A stretch of DNA of 64,000 nucleotides from contig NZ_QVID01000001.1 of assembly GCF_003413745.1 (NCBI RefSeq), forward strand, positions 1,116,001-1,180,000, read 5' to 3'. A program made the position numbers and the translations under genes. Below are positions 51,759-61,752 of this stretch, one piece after another (within the stretch, counting starts at the first letter, position 1; the number at the start of each line of letters is the position of its first letter). The DNA is from Marixanthomonas ophiurae. GTDB lineage: Bacteria; Bacteroidota; Bacteroidia; Flavobacteriales; Flavobacteriaceae. Under the pieces are notes generated by a model. The model saw only the letters and a program-made list of their open reading frames with translations. It made no database searches and had not been told where the DNA came from.

Positions 51759-53120
51759 TTAGCCAAACAGATGTCGAACCACATCGTGTACCTTCGCCAC
51801 TTTTATAATGTTGATGGTGAACTTTTGTTTTGGAAATTTGCAGTGTTTAGACACAATAATACTGCCAAAACCTAACTTTTCCGCTTCCAGAATACGTTGT
51901 TCTACTCGGGTTACGGGACGTACTTCGCCTGCCAGACCAACTTCGGCAGCAAAACATAAGGATTTATCAATTGCTACATCGATGTTTGAAGAAAGTACTG
52001 CGGCAACAACCGCTAAATCGATGGCTGGGTCGTCTACCGAAATCCCGCCAGTGACATTTAAAAATACATCTTTAGCGCCCAGTTTAAAGCCAGCGCGTTT
52101 TTCCAGAACGGCTAGTAGCATGTTCAATCGTTTCGAATTATAACCAGTTGCGCTTCGTTGTGGAGTTCCGTAGACGGCAGAACTTACCAAAGCTTGTATT
52201 TCAATCATCAACGGACGCATGCCTTCTAGTGTTGCGGAGATAGCTGTTCCGCTGAGGTCTTCTTGGTTTTTAGAAATTAATATTTCCGAAGGATTAGAGA
52301 CTTCTCTAAGTCCGCTGCCTTGCATTTCGTAAATCCCTAATTCGTTTGTACTTCCGAAGCGATTTTTTTGAGCACGCAGTATTCGGTACACGTGGTTTCG
52401 GTCGCCTTCAAACTGAAGCACAGTATCGACCATATGTTCCAAAATTTTTGGACCAGCAATATTGCCATCTTTGGTAATATGACCAATTAAAATTACAGGC
52501 GTAGCTGTTTCCTTAGCAAACTTTATAAGCTCGGTAGTGGTTTCCCGTATTTGCGAAATACTTCCGGCACTGCTCTCAATTTGGTCTGTATGTAGGGTTT
52601 GAATGGAATCGATCACCACAATATCGGGTTCGGTTTCTTCAATATTTCGGAAGATATTTTGTGTTTTTGTTTCGGTAAGAATGTAGCAATTTTCTGAAAC
52701 CGGTTGTATGCGTTCGGCACGCATTTTAATTTGTTGCGCGCTTTCTTCCCCTGAAACATAGAGTGTTTTGTAGGGTAGTTGCAAGGCTACTTGAAGCATT
52801 AACGTACTTTTCCCAATACCAGGTTCACCGCCCAATAACGTTAGAGAGCCAGGAACCAATCCGCCACCCAACACGCGGTTAAGCTCGTTGTTTTTTGTAT
52901 TCATTCTCGCTTCTGAAACATTAGATATTTCAGAAATACGTAAGGGCTTTGCTGCTCTTTTTGCGTTTGCTGAAGCCGGTTTCCAAGTTACCTTTTCAGC
53001 TTTTTGAATAACTTCTTCGGCGATGGTATTCCATTCGCCACAAGACGTACATTTGCCTTGCCATTTTGAATATTGTGCGCCGCAGTTTTGACAGAAAAAA
53101 GTGGTTTTGGTTTTTGCCAT
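51759..53120 (-). CDS. radA: DNA repair protein RadA
   Basis: The 453-residue protein has an N-terminal C4 zinc finger ('FFCQNCGAQYSKWQGKCTSCGEW'), Walker A 'GGEPGIGKSTL', 'VIDSIQTLH', the RadA-specific 'KNRFGSTNELGIYEM' and a Lon-like C-terminal domain. It promotes branch migration in recombination. It is divergent from the histidine kinase gene, whose start lies 35-47 bases away. Confidence 0.97.
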   Translation of the reverse strand: MAKTKTTFFCQNCGAQYSKWQGKCTSCGEWNTIAEEVIQKAEKVTWKPASANAKRAAKPLRISEISNVSEARMNTKNNELNRVLGGGLVPGSLTLLGGEPGIGKSTLMLQVALQLPYKTLYVSGEESAQQIKMRAERIQPVSENCYILTETKTQNIFRNIEETEPDIVVIDSIQTLHTDQIESSAGSISQIRETTTELIKFAKETATPVILIGHITKDGNIAGPKILEHMVDTVLQFEGDRNHVYRILRAQKNRFGSTNELGIYEMQGSGLREVSNPSEILISKNQEDLSGTAISATLEGMRPLMIEIQALVSSAVYGTPQRSATGYNSKRLNMLLAVLEKRAGFKLGAKDVFLNVTGGISVDDPAIDLAVVAAVLSSNIDVAIDKSLCFAAEVGLAGEVRPVTRVEQRILEAEKLGFGSIIVSKHCKFPKQKFTINIIKVAKVHDVVRHLFG

Positions 53121-53167
53121 AATCTTTTGCTAAAATAAGTATATTTACACAAGTAATGGCATTCCCC

Positions 53168-55180
53168 ATGAAACAACTTTTACTTCTCACATTTTATACT
53201 TTCAGCTTATTCGTTTCAGCTCAAGAAACCGATGCAAAGATAAATGTACTTACCCAAAAAATAAACACTTCAGAAAAAGGAAAAAAATTGAAGTTGATGG
53301 AGAGTTTGTCCAACTATATTTATTTTGAAACCAATCGTGATCCTGATTCAATTTTAGCAGAAACTATCGATTTTGCTCTACAAGTAGATTCATTAAATGT
53401 TGCCATCTATCAGCTTTCAAACTGGATGGATTATTTAAATAACAGAAAAACAAACCCTGAAAAAGCCTTGCGGAAATATAAAAATTATAGTAAACAGGCT
53501 TTTTTGCTTCAAAACAATAAGACAAAAGCAAAATTGTATTTAAATATAGGCGATAGTTACTATTACTTAAAAGAATATGAAAAGGCCATTGAATATTATG
53601 ATACTACAGAGGTTTTTGCAAAATGTGCAGAAGAAAAAAAATTGTTGGGTCTTGCAATGATGTATAAGGCGGGAACGCAAAGTCAAATGGGGCGTTTTGC
53701 CGAAAGCTCACAAGGCTTACAAGAATCAATTAGAATATTTAGACAATCAAAAGATACTTTCAATATAATAAGTGCAAAAAACTCACTCTCCATATTATAT
53801 AGCCAAAACGGGTTTTTTAACGAAGCCAAAAAAGAACGTGACGAAGCAATTAATTTGGCAAAAGGAATTAATAGCAGAACACATTTAATTTCATTTTATG
53901 TTAATGCGGCAACCGATGCCAAAAAACAAAACCATACAAAAAGCAGGATTGAAAATTTGCTATTGGCTAAAAAAATATCGGATAATTCTTCTCATTCAGG
54001 CTTTTACAATTCAATTTTGTGTTCACATCTTAGTATTGCTTATGCACAGCAAGACAGCATTGATCTTGCAGAAAAATATTTACAGAAACTGGAAGAAATA
54101 TTAAAAACAAATGAAAGCCAACAAAACAAAGTAGGTTATATTGAGGCTTTAAAAAACGTTTGGTTTGCGAAAAAAAATTATTCTAAAGCGTTGCAATACG
54201 GGAAAGAGCACTTAGAGATTACCAGGAAAACTTCCGATTTTGAAAATGTTATGAATGCCGAAAAATTTTTAGTTGATGTCTATGAAGCACAGAATAATAA
54301 CTCTCAAGCATATCAACATTTTAAAGTGTATGAAAGGATAAAAGATTCTATTTCAAACGTTCAAAAGGTTAAAGGGTTAAGCTATTTTCAAACCTTGTAT
54401 GAAACTGAAAAAAGGGATTCACAAATAGAAGTGCAGCAAAGTGACATTGCGTTGCTTGATGCCGAAAATAGGCTCAAAAACCAGTGGTTGCTTTTTGGTG
54501 GGTTGGGAATGTTGGGTTTGTTTGGTGGAGTATTGTTGGTGCGCTCTCGATCTGCAGTCAAAAAACGACAGAAACTTCAGGAACGGTTTTCACAAGATTT
54601 AATAAAAGCACAAGAAGAAGAGCGAACTCGTGTAGCCCGGGAGCTTCACGATAGTGTGGGGCAAAAATTGATGTTGCTCACCAAGAGAACCAAAACAGCA
54701 GGCGATGCTGATATGGAATCGTTAGCAGGGAATACACTGGAAGAACTTAGAAGCATTTCAAGAGGCCTCCATCCGGCAACCCTTGAAAAGTTAGGTGTCA
54801 CCAAAGCCATTGAAACGATGATAAACGAGGTTGATGCGAATACGAATATTTTCTTCACCAATGAGATTGAGAACATCGATGGTGATTTAAACCAAGATCA
54901 GGCGTTACATTTGTACCGTATAATACAAGAAGTACTCAATAATATGGTAAAACATGCCGAAGCTAAAGCAGCTTCGGTAAGCATACATAGAAAAGGAAAA
55001 ACCATTGAAGCACTTATTAAAGATAATGGTAATGGTTTTGAGTATTCAGAAAAACTGAATAGCGGTGAAAGCTTAGGTATGAAAACCCTGTTAGAACGCG
55101 CCAAAATAATTCAATCTAAACTAACCATACAAAGTGCACATTTAAAAGGTACGTCTATTTTATTGCAAATTCCTACTTAA
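53168..55180 (+). CDS. TPR-containing sensor histidine kinase
   Basis: The protein has 670 residues from the ATG at 53168, which places the signal peptide at the N-terminus; an ATG at 53156 adds four. TPR-like helical repeats cover about residues 60-420 ('AKLYLNIGDSYYYLKEYEKAIEYYDT'). A transmembrane helix ('WLLFGGLGMLGLFGGVLLV') follows. Then comes a HisKA_3 kinase with the H-box 'EERTRVARELHDSVGQKL' and HATPase motifs ('VLNNMVKHAEAK', 'DNGNGF'). The partner response regulator begins one base after its stop. The signal is unknown. Confidence 0.93.
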   Translation: MKQLLLLTFYTFSLFVSAQETDAKINVLTQKINTSEKGKKLKLMESLSNYIYFETNRDPDSILAETIDFALQVDSLNVAIYQLSNWMDYLNNRKTNPEKALRKYKNYSKQAFLLQNNKTKAKLYLNIGDSYYYLKEYEKAIEYYDTTEVFAKCAEEKKLLGLAMMYKAGTQSQMGRFAESSQGLQESIRIFRQSKDTFNIISAKNSLSILYSQNGFFNEAKKERDEAINLAKGINSRTHLISFYVNAATDAKKQNHTKSRIENLLLAKKISDNSSHSGFYNSILCSHLSIAYAQQDSIDLAEKYLQKLEEILKTNESQQNKVGYIEALKNVWFAKKNYSKALQYGKEHLEITRKTSDFENVMNAEKFLVDVYEAQNNNSQAYQHFKVYERIKDSISNVQKVKGLSYFQTLYETEKRDSQIEVQQSDIALLDAENRLKNQWLLFGGLGMLGLFGGVLLVRSRSAVKKRQKLQERFSQDLIKAQEEERTRVARELHDSVGQKLMLLTKRTKTAGDADMESLAGNTLEELRSISRGLHPATLEKLGVTKAIETMINEVDANTNIFFTNEIENIDGDLNQDQALHLYRIIQEVLNNMVKHAEAKAASVSIHRKGKTIEALIKDNGNGFEYSEKLNSGESLGMKTLLERAKIIQSKLTIQSAHLKGTSILLQIPT

Positions 55181-55181
55181 T

Positions 55182-55829
55182 ATGAACGATAAAAACTTTA
55201 CAATAGTAATTGCAGATGATCATCCTATGTTGTTGAGCGGACTTAATGAAGAGTTAACTCGTAACGGATATAATGTGATTGGCCAGGCTAATAATGGTAA
55301 CAAAGCGTTGAGTTTAATTTTACAATTAAAACCTAACATTGCCTTGCTAGATATTGATATGCCCTTGATGACTGGACTGGAGGTTATTAAGGCTGCTAAA
55401 GACAACAATTGTGAAACTAAGTTTATAATTCTTTCCTTTCATCGCGAACCTGAATATGTAGTACAAGCTAAGGCTCTTCAAATTGATGGATATTTGCTAA
55501 AAGAAGACTCCTTTAAAGAAATTGGCGATTGTATGGAGTCTGTGCTTAACGGGCGGGAATATTTCAGTGAATCTTTTGATAATGATTCTTTAAATACCGC
55601 TTCAGAAGAAATGAAAAAACTTAAAACATTAACCCCTTCTGAAATTACCATACTTAAATTAATAGCGTCGCAAAAAAATACAATGGAAATTGCAGATGAA
55701 CTTTGTGTATCTACACGAACCGTAGAAAAACATAGAAGCAATATTATTGATAAACTTTTAATTGAAAAAGGTACCAACGCCCTTACCAACTGGGCATTGA
55801 TTAATCGTGTGGTTATTAGTGAAATTTAA
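55182..55829 (+). CDS. LuxR/NarL-family response regulator
   Basis: The 215-residue protein has a receiver domain (residues 5-120) with DD at the start ('VIADDHPM'), the phospho-acceptor in 'IALLDIDMPLMTG' and a C-terminal LuxR helix-turn-helix ('LTPSEITILKLIASQKNTMEIADELCVSTRTVEKHRSNIIDKL'). It is the partner of the upstream kinase. It converges with the esterase gene, with a four-base overlap. Confidence 0.95.
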   Translation: MNDKNFTIVIADDHPMLLSGLNEELTRNGYNVIGQANNGNKALSLILQLKPNIALLDIDMPLMTGLEVIKAAKDNNCETKFIILSFHREPEYVVQAKALQIDGYLLKEDSFKEIGDCMESVLNGREYFSESFDNDSLNTASEEMKKLKTLTPSEITILKLIASQKNTMEIADELCVSTRTVEKHRSNIIDKLLIEKGTNALTNWALINRVVISEI

Positions 55830-56974
55830 TAACCAAAGTCTGCTTTTATTTTATCGGCACGATCCAATAACATATCTACCGTTATAAAATCGGTTTCTTC
55901 TTTATCAAAACCTCCTTGAAAGGTTCGCATGGCCTTTTTAGATTCGCCTGTCTCTTCATAATAACGACCTAGGTAATAGTCGCTCATGTTTTTATCTGGA
56001 TATTGTTTTTTTGCCATCGTGCCAATTTCTCGAAGTGACTCCCATTGCTTCAATTTTTCGGCAGCTGTAGCAGTTGCAATAAAATCATTTACCCTAATAG
56101 GATTTGTCAGGCCAAACAGCGTTTCAATTGTATTGTACTTTTCTTTAAGGTATTCGTCCACTGGACTTTCCATTTTTAAAAGAACCTCATTATATTCTTT
56201 TTTACTAATAGGGCGGTAAACAGAAAATATTTTTTCTAAGGCGTTAGGAATTCCCCGGCTTACAAGGGAATAATGGGTAGCACCATCAAAATTATCAAAA
56301 TAATATTCAAAATTGTCTTTTTCTATTTTTTGTAAAGGTTCGTTAAGTAATTTTGTAACGTCCATCAATGATTTAATATCGTCAGTTCCCGTAGCCAAAT
56401 AATAAAAAATCTTAGATTCTATTTCAGGAATCCGTTGAGGTATGCGCTCGTCTAGCAACGGAGCTAAATCTGGACTTAAGCTAATGTACCCATTAAAAAG
56501 CGGCGGGTCTTTAAAAAGATAGTAATTAATAAAGTTTGCAGTGAAATCGTGACCTACAGCGATGGTAAATTTTGCCGTACGGTAATTATTATCTATATAA
56601 GGTAACAGCTCAAGGCCAATAAATTCAAAAAAATCGGCGCCTTTTTCAGCAGGAAAAAAATTAGTGTCATCATAGTTACAGTCATCATAGCGCGACTCGC
56701 CTTGCATAACGCCTACAACAATACTTTCTGGCATATCTTCCCAATAGCTAAGGTAATCCACGTTTCCGGCAACAGGCTCAAATAGATAATCGGCATCGAG
56801 TACAATGACAATCGGATACACTTTTTCGGAATTTGCGTCGTAATTTCGGGGAAGTTGTATTTTTAACTTTCGGGTTTCCTGTAGTTTTTCGGAGTTGAAT
56901 TCTTCATAAAGAATTTGTGCGGAAGTTGAAATGGTTACTAAGCAACAAAGGACGAGGAATATTATTTTTTTCAT
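55826..56974 (-). CDS. Secreted alpha/beta hydrolase (esterase D-like) with TPR tail
   Basis: The 382-residue protein has a signal peptide (about 1-19) and an esterase domain with 'YPIVIVLDADYLFEPVAGNVDYLSY', 'FTIAVGHDFTANFINYYLFKDP' and 'FNGYISLSPDLAP'. The expected nucleophile motif GxSxG reads VGHDF here, so Ser appears replaced by Asp. The C-terminal ~120 residues look TPR-like. This is a putative inactive or unusual esterase. Confidence 0.75.
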   Translation of the reverse strand: MKKIIFLVLCCLVTISTSAQILYEEFNSEKLQETRKLKIQLPRNYDANSEKVYPIVIVLDADYLFEPVAGNVDYLSYWEDMPESIVVGVMQGESRYDDCNYDDTNFFPAEKGADFFEFIGLELLPYIDNNYRTAKFTIAVGHDFTANFINYYLFKDPPLFNGYISLSPDLAPLLDERIPQRIPEIESKIFYYLATGTDDIKSLMDVTKLLNEPLQKIEKDNFEYYFDNFDGATHYSLVSRGIPNALEKIFSVYRPISKKEYNEVLLKMESPVDEYLKEKYNTIETLFGLTNPIRVNDFIATATAAEKLKQWESLREIGTMAKKQYPDKNMSDYYLGRYYEETGESKKAMRTFQGGFDKEETDFITVDMLLDRADKIKADFGY

Positions 56975-57043
56975 GCAGGTTACGTTTTAGGATGGGAAAG
57001 ATACTAAAATTTAAAAAACACTGTTTTCAGAAAAAAAAGAAAA

Positions 57044-58009
57044 TTACTTTTTGCCCTTATTATATATAGGAAGAAATAGAAATGACAACCCGCCAAAAAT
57101 AATAATAGAACTTATGTTTGAAGTCCAAACAATCCAGCCAAATGCTGTTCCAGCAGTTTCAGCAATACCAAATACGGCGAGGATTGCAGCTACAAAAAAT
57201 GGATAACTACCAAAGCCACTATTAGTAAACGCAAATGCAAAGCTACCTACTACAAAAGCGATAATTACCGTTCCAATAGGAATAGAAGCGGTGTCTTCAA
57301 GCGCATACATAGCTGTATAAAAAGAAAGTAGGTATAACCCCCAGATTAAAAAGGTTTGAATAATGAAGGAAAACTTCTTCTTCATCTTGAAAATACTAAA
57401 AACACCATCTTTCAACCCTAGTAAAAACTGTTTTATTTTTTGGGTTAAATTTGATTTTGAATAGTTTAAGAAAAGTAGAAAAATAATCCCGAAAGCCAGC
57501 AATGCACCAAAAACGAGGATTAATTTTGAAGGGTTGATTATTTCGGTTAAAAAGGCATATAAATCATCGAATTCAAGAAATAGAGCCAAAGCGGTAAAAG
57601 CCATTAAAAAAACCAGATCAACCACCCGTTCTGAAATAATGGTTCCAAAACCCTTATCAAAAGGCACTTTTTCATATTTGTCAAGCACAATTCCACGTGA
57701 AATCTCACCACTTTTTGGGATGAACATATTCATTAAATAGGCTACTGAAATGGCCATAAAATTATTGACCACACTAGGCTTGTATCCTACAGGTTCTAAT
57801 AGTAAATTCCACCGGACAGCCCTAATTATATGGCTTACCAAACTGAGAAACACTGATAATACAATGAAGGTGTAATCTGCTTTTTTAAAGTAAAAAGCAA
57901 TTTCGTCTAGTTGTTCTGGAGTGAACTTAGTATATGAATAATAGACTAAAAAAATGCCCAGCGCCAATGGCAGGGCAATTTTAAGAAATTTTGTAAGTGA
58001 TTTTTTCAA
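57044..58009 (-). CDS. UPF0104/lysylphosphatidylglycerol synthase-type membrane protein
   Basis: The 321-residue protein has about eight transmembrane helices. Conserved segments include 'SVAYLMNMFIPKSGEISRGIVL', 'ISERVVDLVFLMAFTALALFLEF' and 'FAFTNSGFGSYPFFVAAILAVFGI'. This is the second such protein in the window; it lies just downstream of panD on the same strand (2 bases between). It is a flippase-like fold without the MprF catalytic domain. Function is unknown. Confidence 0.85.
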   Translation of the reverse strand: MKKSLTKFLKIALPLALGIFLVYYSYTKFTPEQLDEIAFYFKKADYTFIVLSVFLSLVSHIIRAVRWNLLLEPVGYKPSVVNNFMAISVAYLMNMFIPKSGEISRGIVLDKYEKVPFDKGFGTIISERVVDLVFLMAFTALALFLEFDDLYAFLTEIINPSKLILVFGALLAFGIIFLLFLNYSKSNLTQKIKQFLLGLKDGVFSIFKMKKKFSFIIQTFLIWGLYLLSFYTAMYALEDTASIPIGTVIIAFVVGSFAFAFTNSGFGSYPFFVAAILAVFGIAETAGTAFGWIVWTSNISSIIIFGGLSFLFLPIYNKGKK

Positions 58010-58010
58010 A

Positions 58011-58361
58011 TTACTTTAAAAGGTTGTTTTCTTCATTTGGGAAAACCAACGCAGGTTTAAATTGTTTGGCTTCTTCTATGCTCATCATAGCGTATGTAAT
58101 GAGTATTAAAATATCGCCCGGAGCAACTTTTCTAGCAGCGGCGCCATTGAGGGTTATTTCGCCACTATTGCGAGGTCCCGGTATTGCATATGTTTCTAGG
58201 CGTTCACCATTGTTATTGTTAACAATTTGTACTTTTTCACCTTCAATAATATTAGCGGCTTCCATTAAATCTTCATCAATGGTAATACTGCCAATATAGT
58301 TGAGGTCTGCACCGGTAACTTTAACTCTGTGAATTTTAGATTTTACTACGTGTACTTGCAT
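58011..58361 (-). CDS. panD: Aspartate 1-decarboxylase
   Basis: The 116-residue pro-enzyme makes beta-alanine for pantothenate. '[19 protein letters not shown]' contains the Gly-Ser self-cleavage site that creates the pyruvoyl group, and '[20 protein letters not shown]' the later conserved region. It follows panC on the same strand (12 bases). Confidence 0.97.
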   Translation of the reverse strand: MQVHVVKSKIHRVKVTGADLNYIGSITIDEDLMEAANIIEGEKVQIVNNNNGERLETYAIPGPRNSGEITLNGAAARKVAPGDILILITYAMMSIEEAKQFKPALVFPNEENNLLK

Positions 58362-58373
58362 TTTGCAAAGATA

Positions 58374-59219
58374 TTAATTTAGAGCCATATTATCTATTAA
58401 TCTTATTTCTCCTGCAAAAACAGCTATAAAGGCTCTATATTTCTCGTTTTTAGACTTTTTTATTGCTGTTTTTAAGGTTTTTTCATTAGCTATTTCAAAA
58501 TATTCTAGGGCTAATTGGTCGTTTTTATCGAATGTTTCTTTCACAAAACGGTTTAATTCTGAAATAGAATGTGACGCAAATCGCTCTTTCACTTCTTTTA
58601 GCATTTTTGAAATTAAAACGGCTTCCTTTTTATAAGTTTCGGTAAGGCGTTTGTTTCGGGAACTTAAAGCTAGACCGCTTTTTTCACGAACAATAGGTAC
58701 TCCCACTATGTTTAGAGGGAGATTCTCAATTTCAACGAGTTTTTTTACAATTTGTAATTGCTGAAAGTCTTTTTCACCAAAATAAGCATTATCTGGTTCA
58801 ATAATTCGGAAGAAAATATTTAAAATAGTACCTACCCCGTTAAAGTGACCTTCACGATGTTTGCCCTCCATCTCGTGTTCTAAGCCTTGAAAGTTATAAT
58901 CTGTGGCAGTAATTGAATCCCCATACAAGTCAGAAGCTTCTGGTGCGTAGATTATTATGTTTTTCCCTAACGATTTTAATAAAGCTACATCTGTTTCTAG
59001 ATCCCTTGGGTATTTTTCTAAATCTTCTGTATTGTTAAATTGGGTGGGGTTTACAAAAATGCTTATAACTACACAGTCGTTTTCTTCTAATGCTTTATTA
59101 ACAAGGGTTAGGTGGCCTTGGTGTAAAGCTCCCATAGTAGGGACGAAGCCAATTTTTTTAGATTTCCGCCTAGGTGTGAGAGCAGCTAAAAGCGATTCTC
59201 GGTTGGTATATACGCTCAT
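58374..59219 (-). CDS. panC: Pantothenate synthetase
   Basis: The 281-residue enzyme joins pantoate and beta-alanine. The nucleotidyltransferase motif 'VPTMGALHQGHLTLV' (HxGH) is followed by 'SIFVNPTQFNN', 'YFGEKDFQQLQIVKKL' and 'LALSSRNKRLT', the KMSKS-like site. It is the first gene of the leftward panC-panD-UPF0104 cluster and is divergent from the glycogen synthase-like gene. Confidence 0.97.
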   Translation of the reverse strand: MSVYTNRESLLAALTPRRKSKKIGFVPTMGALHQGHLTLVNKALEENDCVVISIFVNPTQFNNTEDLEKYPRDLETDVALLKSLGKNIIIYAPEASDLYGDSITATDYNFQGLEHEMEGKHREGHFNGVGTILNIFFRIIEPDNAYFGEKDFQQLQIVKKLVEIENLPLNIVGVPIVREKSGLALSSRNKRLTETYKKEAVLISKMLKEVKERFASHSISELNRFVKETFDKNDQLALEYFEIANEKTLKTAIKKSKNEKYRAFIAVFAGEIRLIDNMALN

Positions 59220-59324
59220 GATTTTAAATTGAGTGGCGGCAAAATTAATAGATTATGAGCAATCTACATAAATTTTCGTAATTTTGCACTTTCAAAACAG
59301 CTAAGCTATTAAAGTAATAAATAT

Positions 59325-60131
59325 ATGAAAGATAAAAGAGTCTTGTATGTGTCTTCTGAAGTAATTCCTTATCTACCGGAGACCGAGATTTCTTCCATGT
59401 CGTTTGAAGCCCCTAAAATGGTTAATGACAATGGTGGTCAAATTCGAATTTTTATGCCACGTTATGGCAATATAAATGAAAGACGCCATCAACTACATGA
59501 AGTAATACGTTTAAGTGGGATGAATTTGGTGATAAATGATTTAGATATGCCATTGATCATTAAAGTCGCTTCCATTCCCAAAGAGCGTATGCAAGTATAT
59601 TTCATTGATAATGACGATTACTTTAAGCGTAAAGCAACTTTTGCAGACGAAGAAGGAAACTATTTTGGTGATAATGATGAGCGTGCAATCTTTTTCGCGA
59701 AAGGTGTAATAGAAACAGTTAAAAAATTAAATTGGTCGCCAGACATTATCCACGTACATGGTTGGTTGGCTTCCTTTTTGCCTTTATACTTAAGAAACTA
59801 CTACGGAACAGAACCTTTGTTTGAAAATAGTAAAATAGTTACCTCTGTATACAATCAAGGCTTTGATGGAACGTTAAACAATAATGTAATGGAAAAAATA
59901 TTGTTTGATGGTATTGAAGAGGAAAGCATAGAAGAGTTGAAAGAGCCTAATTATGTTAATATGATGAAAGTGGCTGTAAAAAACTCTGATGCTGCTATTA
60001 TTGGCTCTGAAGAACTACCCGAAGAAATGGAAAACTTCCTTAACAACTTGGATAAACCGGTGTTAAAATATCACAAAAAAGAAGAGTTTTCCGAAGCATA
60101 TTTAGACTTTTACCAGTCAGAATTATCATAA
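59325..60131 (+). CDS. Half-length glycogen/starch synthase-like protein
   Basis: The 268-residue protein matches only the N-terminal GT5 (Glyco_transf_5) domain: 'RVLYVSSEVIPYL', 'MVNDNGGQIRIFMPRYG', 'DIIHVHGWLASFLPLYLRNYY'. The usual KxGGL glycogen-synthase start and the entire C-terminal GT1 domain are missing. It is not obviously truncated by mutation, as the reading frame ends cleanly. As I recall, similar short forms recur in Flavobacteriaceae. A TAATTTTG box at 59279-59286 may be its promoter. Confidence 0.85.
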   Translation: MKDKRVLYVSSEVIPYLPETEISSMSFEAPKMVNDNGGQIRIFMPRYGNINERRHQLHEVIRLSGMNLVINDLDMPLIIKVASIPKERMQVYFIDNDDYFKRKATFADEEGNYFGDNDERAIFFAKGVIETVKKLNWSPDIIHVHGWLASFLPLYLRNYYGTEPLFENSKIVTSVYNQGFDGTLNNNVMEKILFDGIEEESIEELKEPNYVNMMKVAVKNSDAAIIGSEELPEEMENFLNNLDKPVLKYHKKEEFSEAYLDFYQSELS

Positions 60132-60165
60132 AAAAGAAAATACCCGTACACATTTAAATTTGCTT

Positions 60166-61746
60166 ATGAAGATTAAGAATATGTTGCCAAAATTAGCAAC
60201 CGTTTTACTATTGGTTGTAGTAGTGGCATCTTGCGAAGAGGATATAGATATAATTGGATCTGAAATTGTTGGGGATAATACCTTTATTGAGCCAGATCAA
60301 ACTAATTCAGTAGTATCATATAGCCGTAAACTATTGCCTATACAAACCAATGGCCTTAGTGCTTATCAATTGGGAGTTAAAAACGATCCTATTTATGGCA
60401 AATCTACTGCTAGCTTACTTTCTCAAGTGACTTTGGGAGAAGTAGAGCCTGAATTTGGTGAGGGTGCTACACTCGATAGCGTTGTGCTTTACATTCCATT
60501 TTTTAGTGAAAGCGAAATTGTAGGCGAAGACACCCTTAGTTATACTTTAGATTCAGTATTTGGTAGTGACCCTATTAATATTTCAATGTATGAGTCTAAT
60601 TATTTTTTAAGGGATTTAGACCCTGAATCGGGTTTTCAAGACCCTCAAAAATATTATTCAGACCTAGAAAAAACATTTGACAATAACCCAGCGCTTATTG
60701 GAGATTTAATTCACGAAATTGAAAATTTCACACCAAGTGATGAGGGTTTTAACTTAGTTTCTTATACTTCGGCAGGAGATACTATAAATGAAACAGTAGC
60801 TCCGGGACTGCGAGCTAAACTTCCAATTGAGTATTTTCAAGAAAAAATTATTGATAAAGAAGGTTCACCAGAACTTTTAAGTAACAATAACTTTAAGGAT
60901 TATTTTAGAGGTATTTACTTTAAGACTGAATCTGCTACTGATAACGGTAACTTTTTTCTTTTTAATCCTTCAAATGCGAATATAACCCTGCATTACTCAT
61001 TTAGTGATGATGACGATGAAGAGGATGACGGTAGTCTAAGATTGAATTTAGGAGGAATAAATGTTAGTTTGCTACAGGACGAATTACCTCAAAATGTATT
61101 GTCGGCTATTGAAAACCCCGATGTTGAAAATGGCGATGAAAATCTTTATATAAAAGGAGGCGATGGTATTACAGCAGTGGTACAATTATTTGGAACAGAA
61201 GATAACTTGAATGCTAACCTAGAACAAGGATCAAATGGAGTTGCAGATGAGCTTGATATGCTTAGAGAACAAAAACCAATAATAAACGAGGCTAACTTGG
61301 TGTTTTATGTGAATAAGGATAAAACAGCAGCTTTAGATAATGAACCTGAACGAGTGATTATTTTCGATGCAAAAAATGGAACGGTACTTATTGATTATGT
61401 TATAGATGACTTGAGTACACAACTACCATTAACTCACAAGACAAACCACTTAGGGCCTCTTGAAAAAGATGCGAGTGGTAAGGGTGATTTTTATAAAATA
61501 CGATTGACTACCCATATAAGTAACCTTATAAACAACGACTCTACAAATGTTCCATTGGGCCTTATGGTTACCGATAATGTGGTGAGTCCTAATTTTAAAA
61601 GTCTTCAAAACACCCAAGAGCCAGGGCTAGAAGAAGTTCCAGGTACTAGTGTGCTAACACCAAAAGGAACTGTTTTACACGGGAATAACTCTCCTGATGT
61701 AGACAGAAAACTAAAATTACAACTTTATTATACTAAACCTGAATAG
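60166..61746 (+). CDS. DUF4270 family lipoprotein
   Basis: The protein has 526 residues from the ATG at 60166. The lipoprotein signal ends VVVASC. The mature part begins 'EDIDIIGSEIVGDNTF' and holds 'YQLGVKNDPIYGKSTASLLSQV' and 'DSVVLYIPFF', family signatures of DUF4270. A short acidic insertion (DDDDEEDDGS) lies at about residues 282-291. Function is unknown; it is an outer-membrane lipoprotein in Bacteroidota. It lies between the glycogen synthase-like gene and glmS on the same strand. Confidence 0.85.
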   Translation: MKIKNMLPKLATVLLLVVVVASCEEDIDIIGSEIVGDNTFIEPDQTNSVVSYSRKLLPIQTNGLSAYQLGVKNDPIYGKSTASLLSQVTLGEVEPEFGEGATLDSVVLYIPFFSESEIVGEDTLSYTLDSVFGSDPINISMYESNYFLRDLDPESGFQDPQKYYSDLEKTFDNNPALIGDLIHEIENFTPSDEGFNLVSYTSAGDTINETVAPGLRAKLPIEYFQEKIIDKEGSPELLSNNNFKDYFRGIYFKTESATDNGNFFLFNPSNANITLHYSFSDDDDEEDDGSLRLNLGGINVSLLQDELPQNVLSAIENPDVENGDENLYIKGGDGITAVVQLFGTEDNLNANLEQGSNGVADELDMLREQKPIINEANLVFYVNKDKTAALDNEPERVIIFDAKNGTVLIDYVIDDLSTQLPLTHKTNHLGPLEKDASGKGDFYKIRLTTHISNLINNDSTNVPLGLMVTDNVVSPNFKSLQNTQEPGLEEVPGTSVLTPKGTVLHGNNSPDVDRKLKLQLYYTKPE

Positions 61747-61752
61747 ATAACT

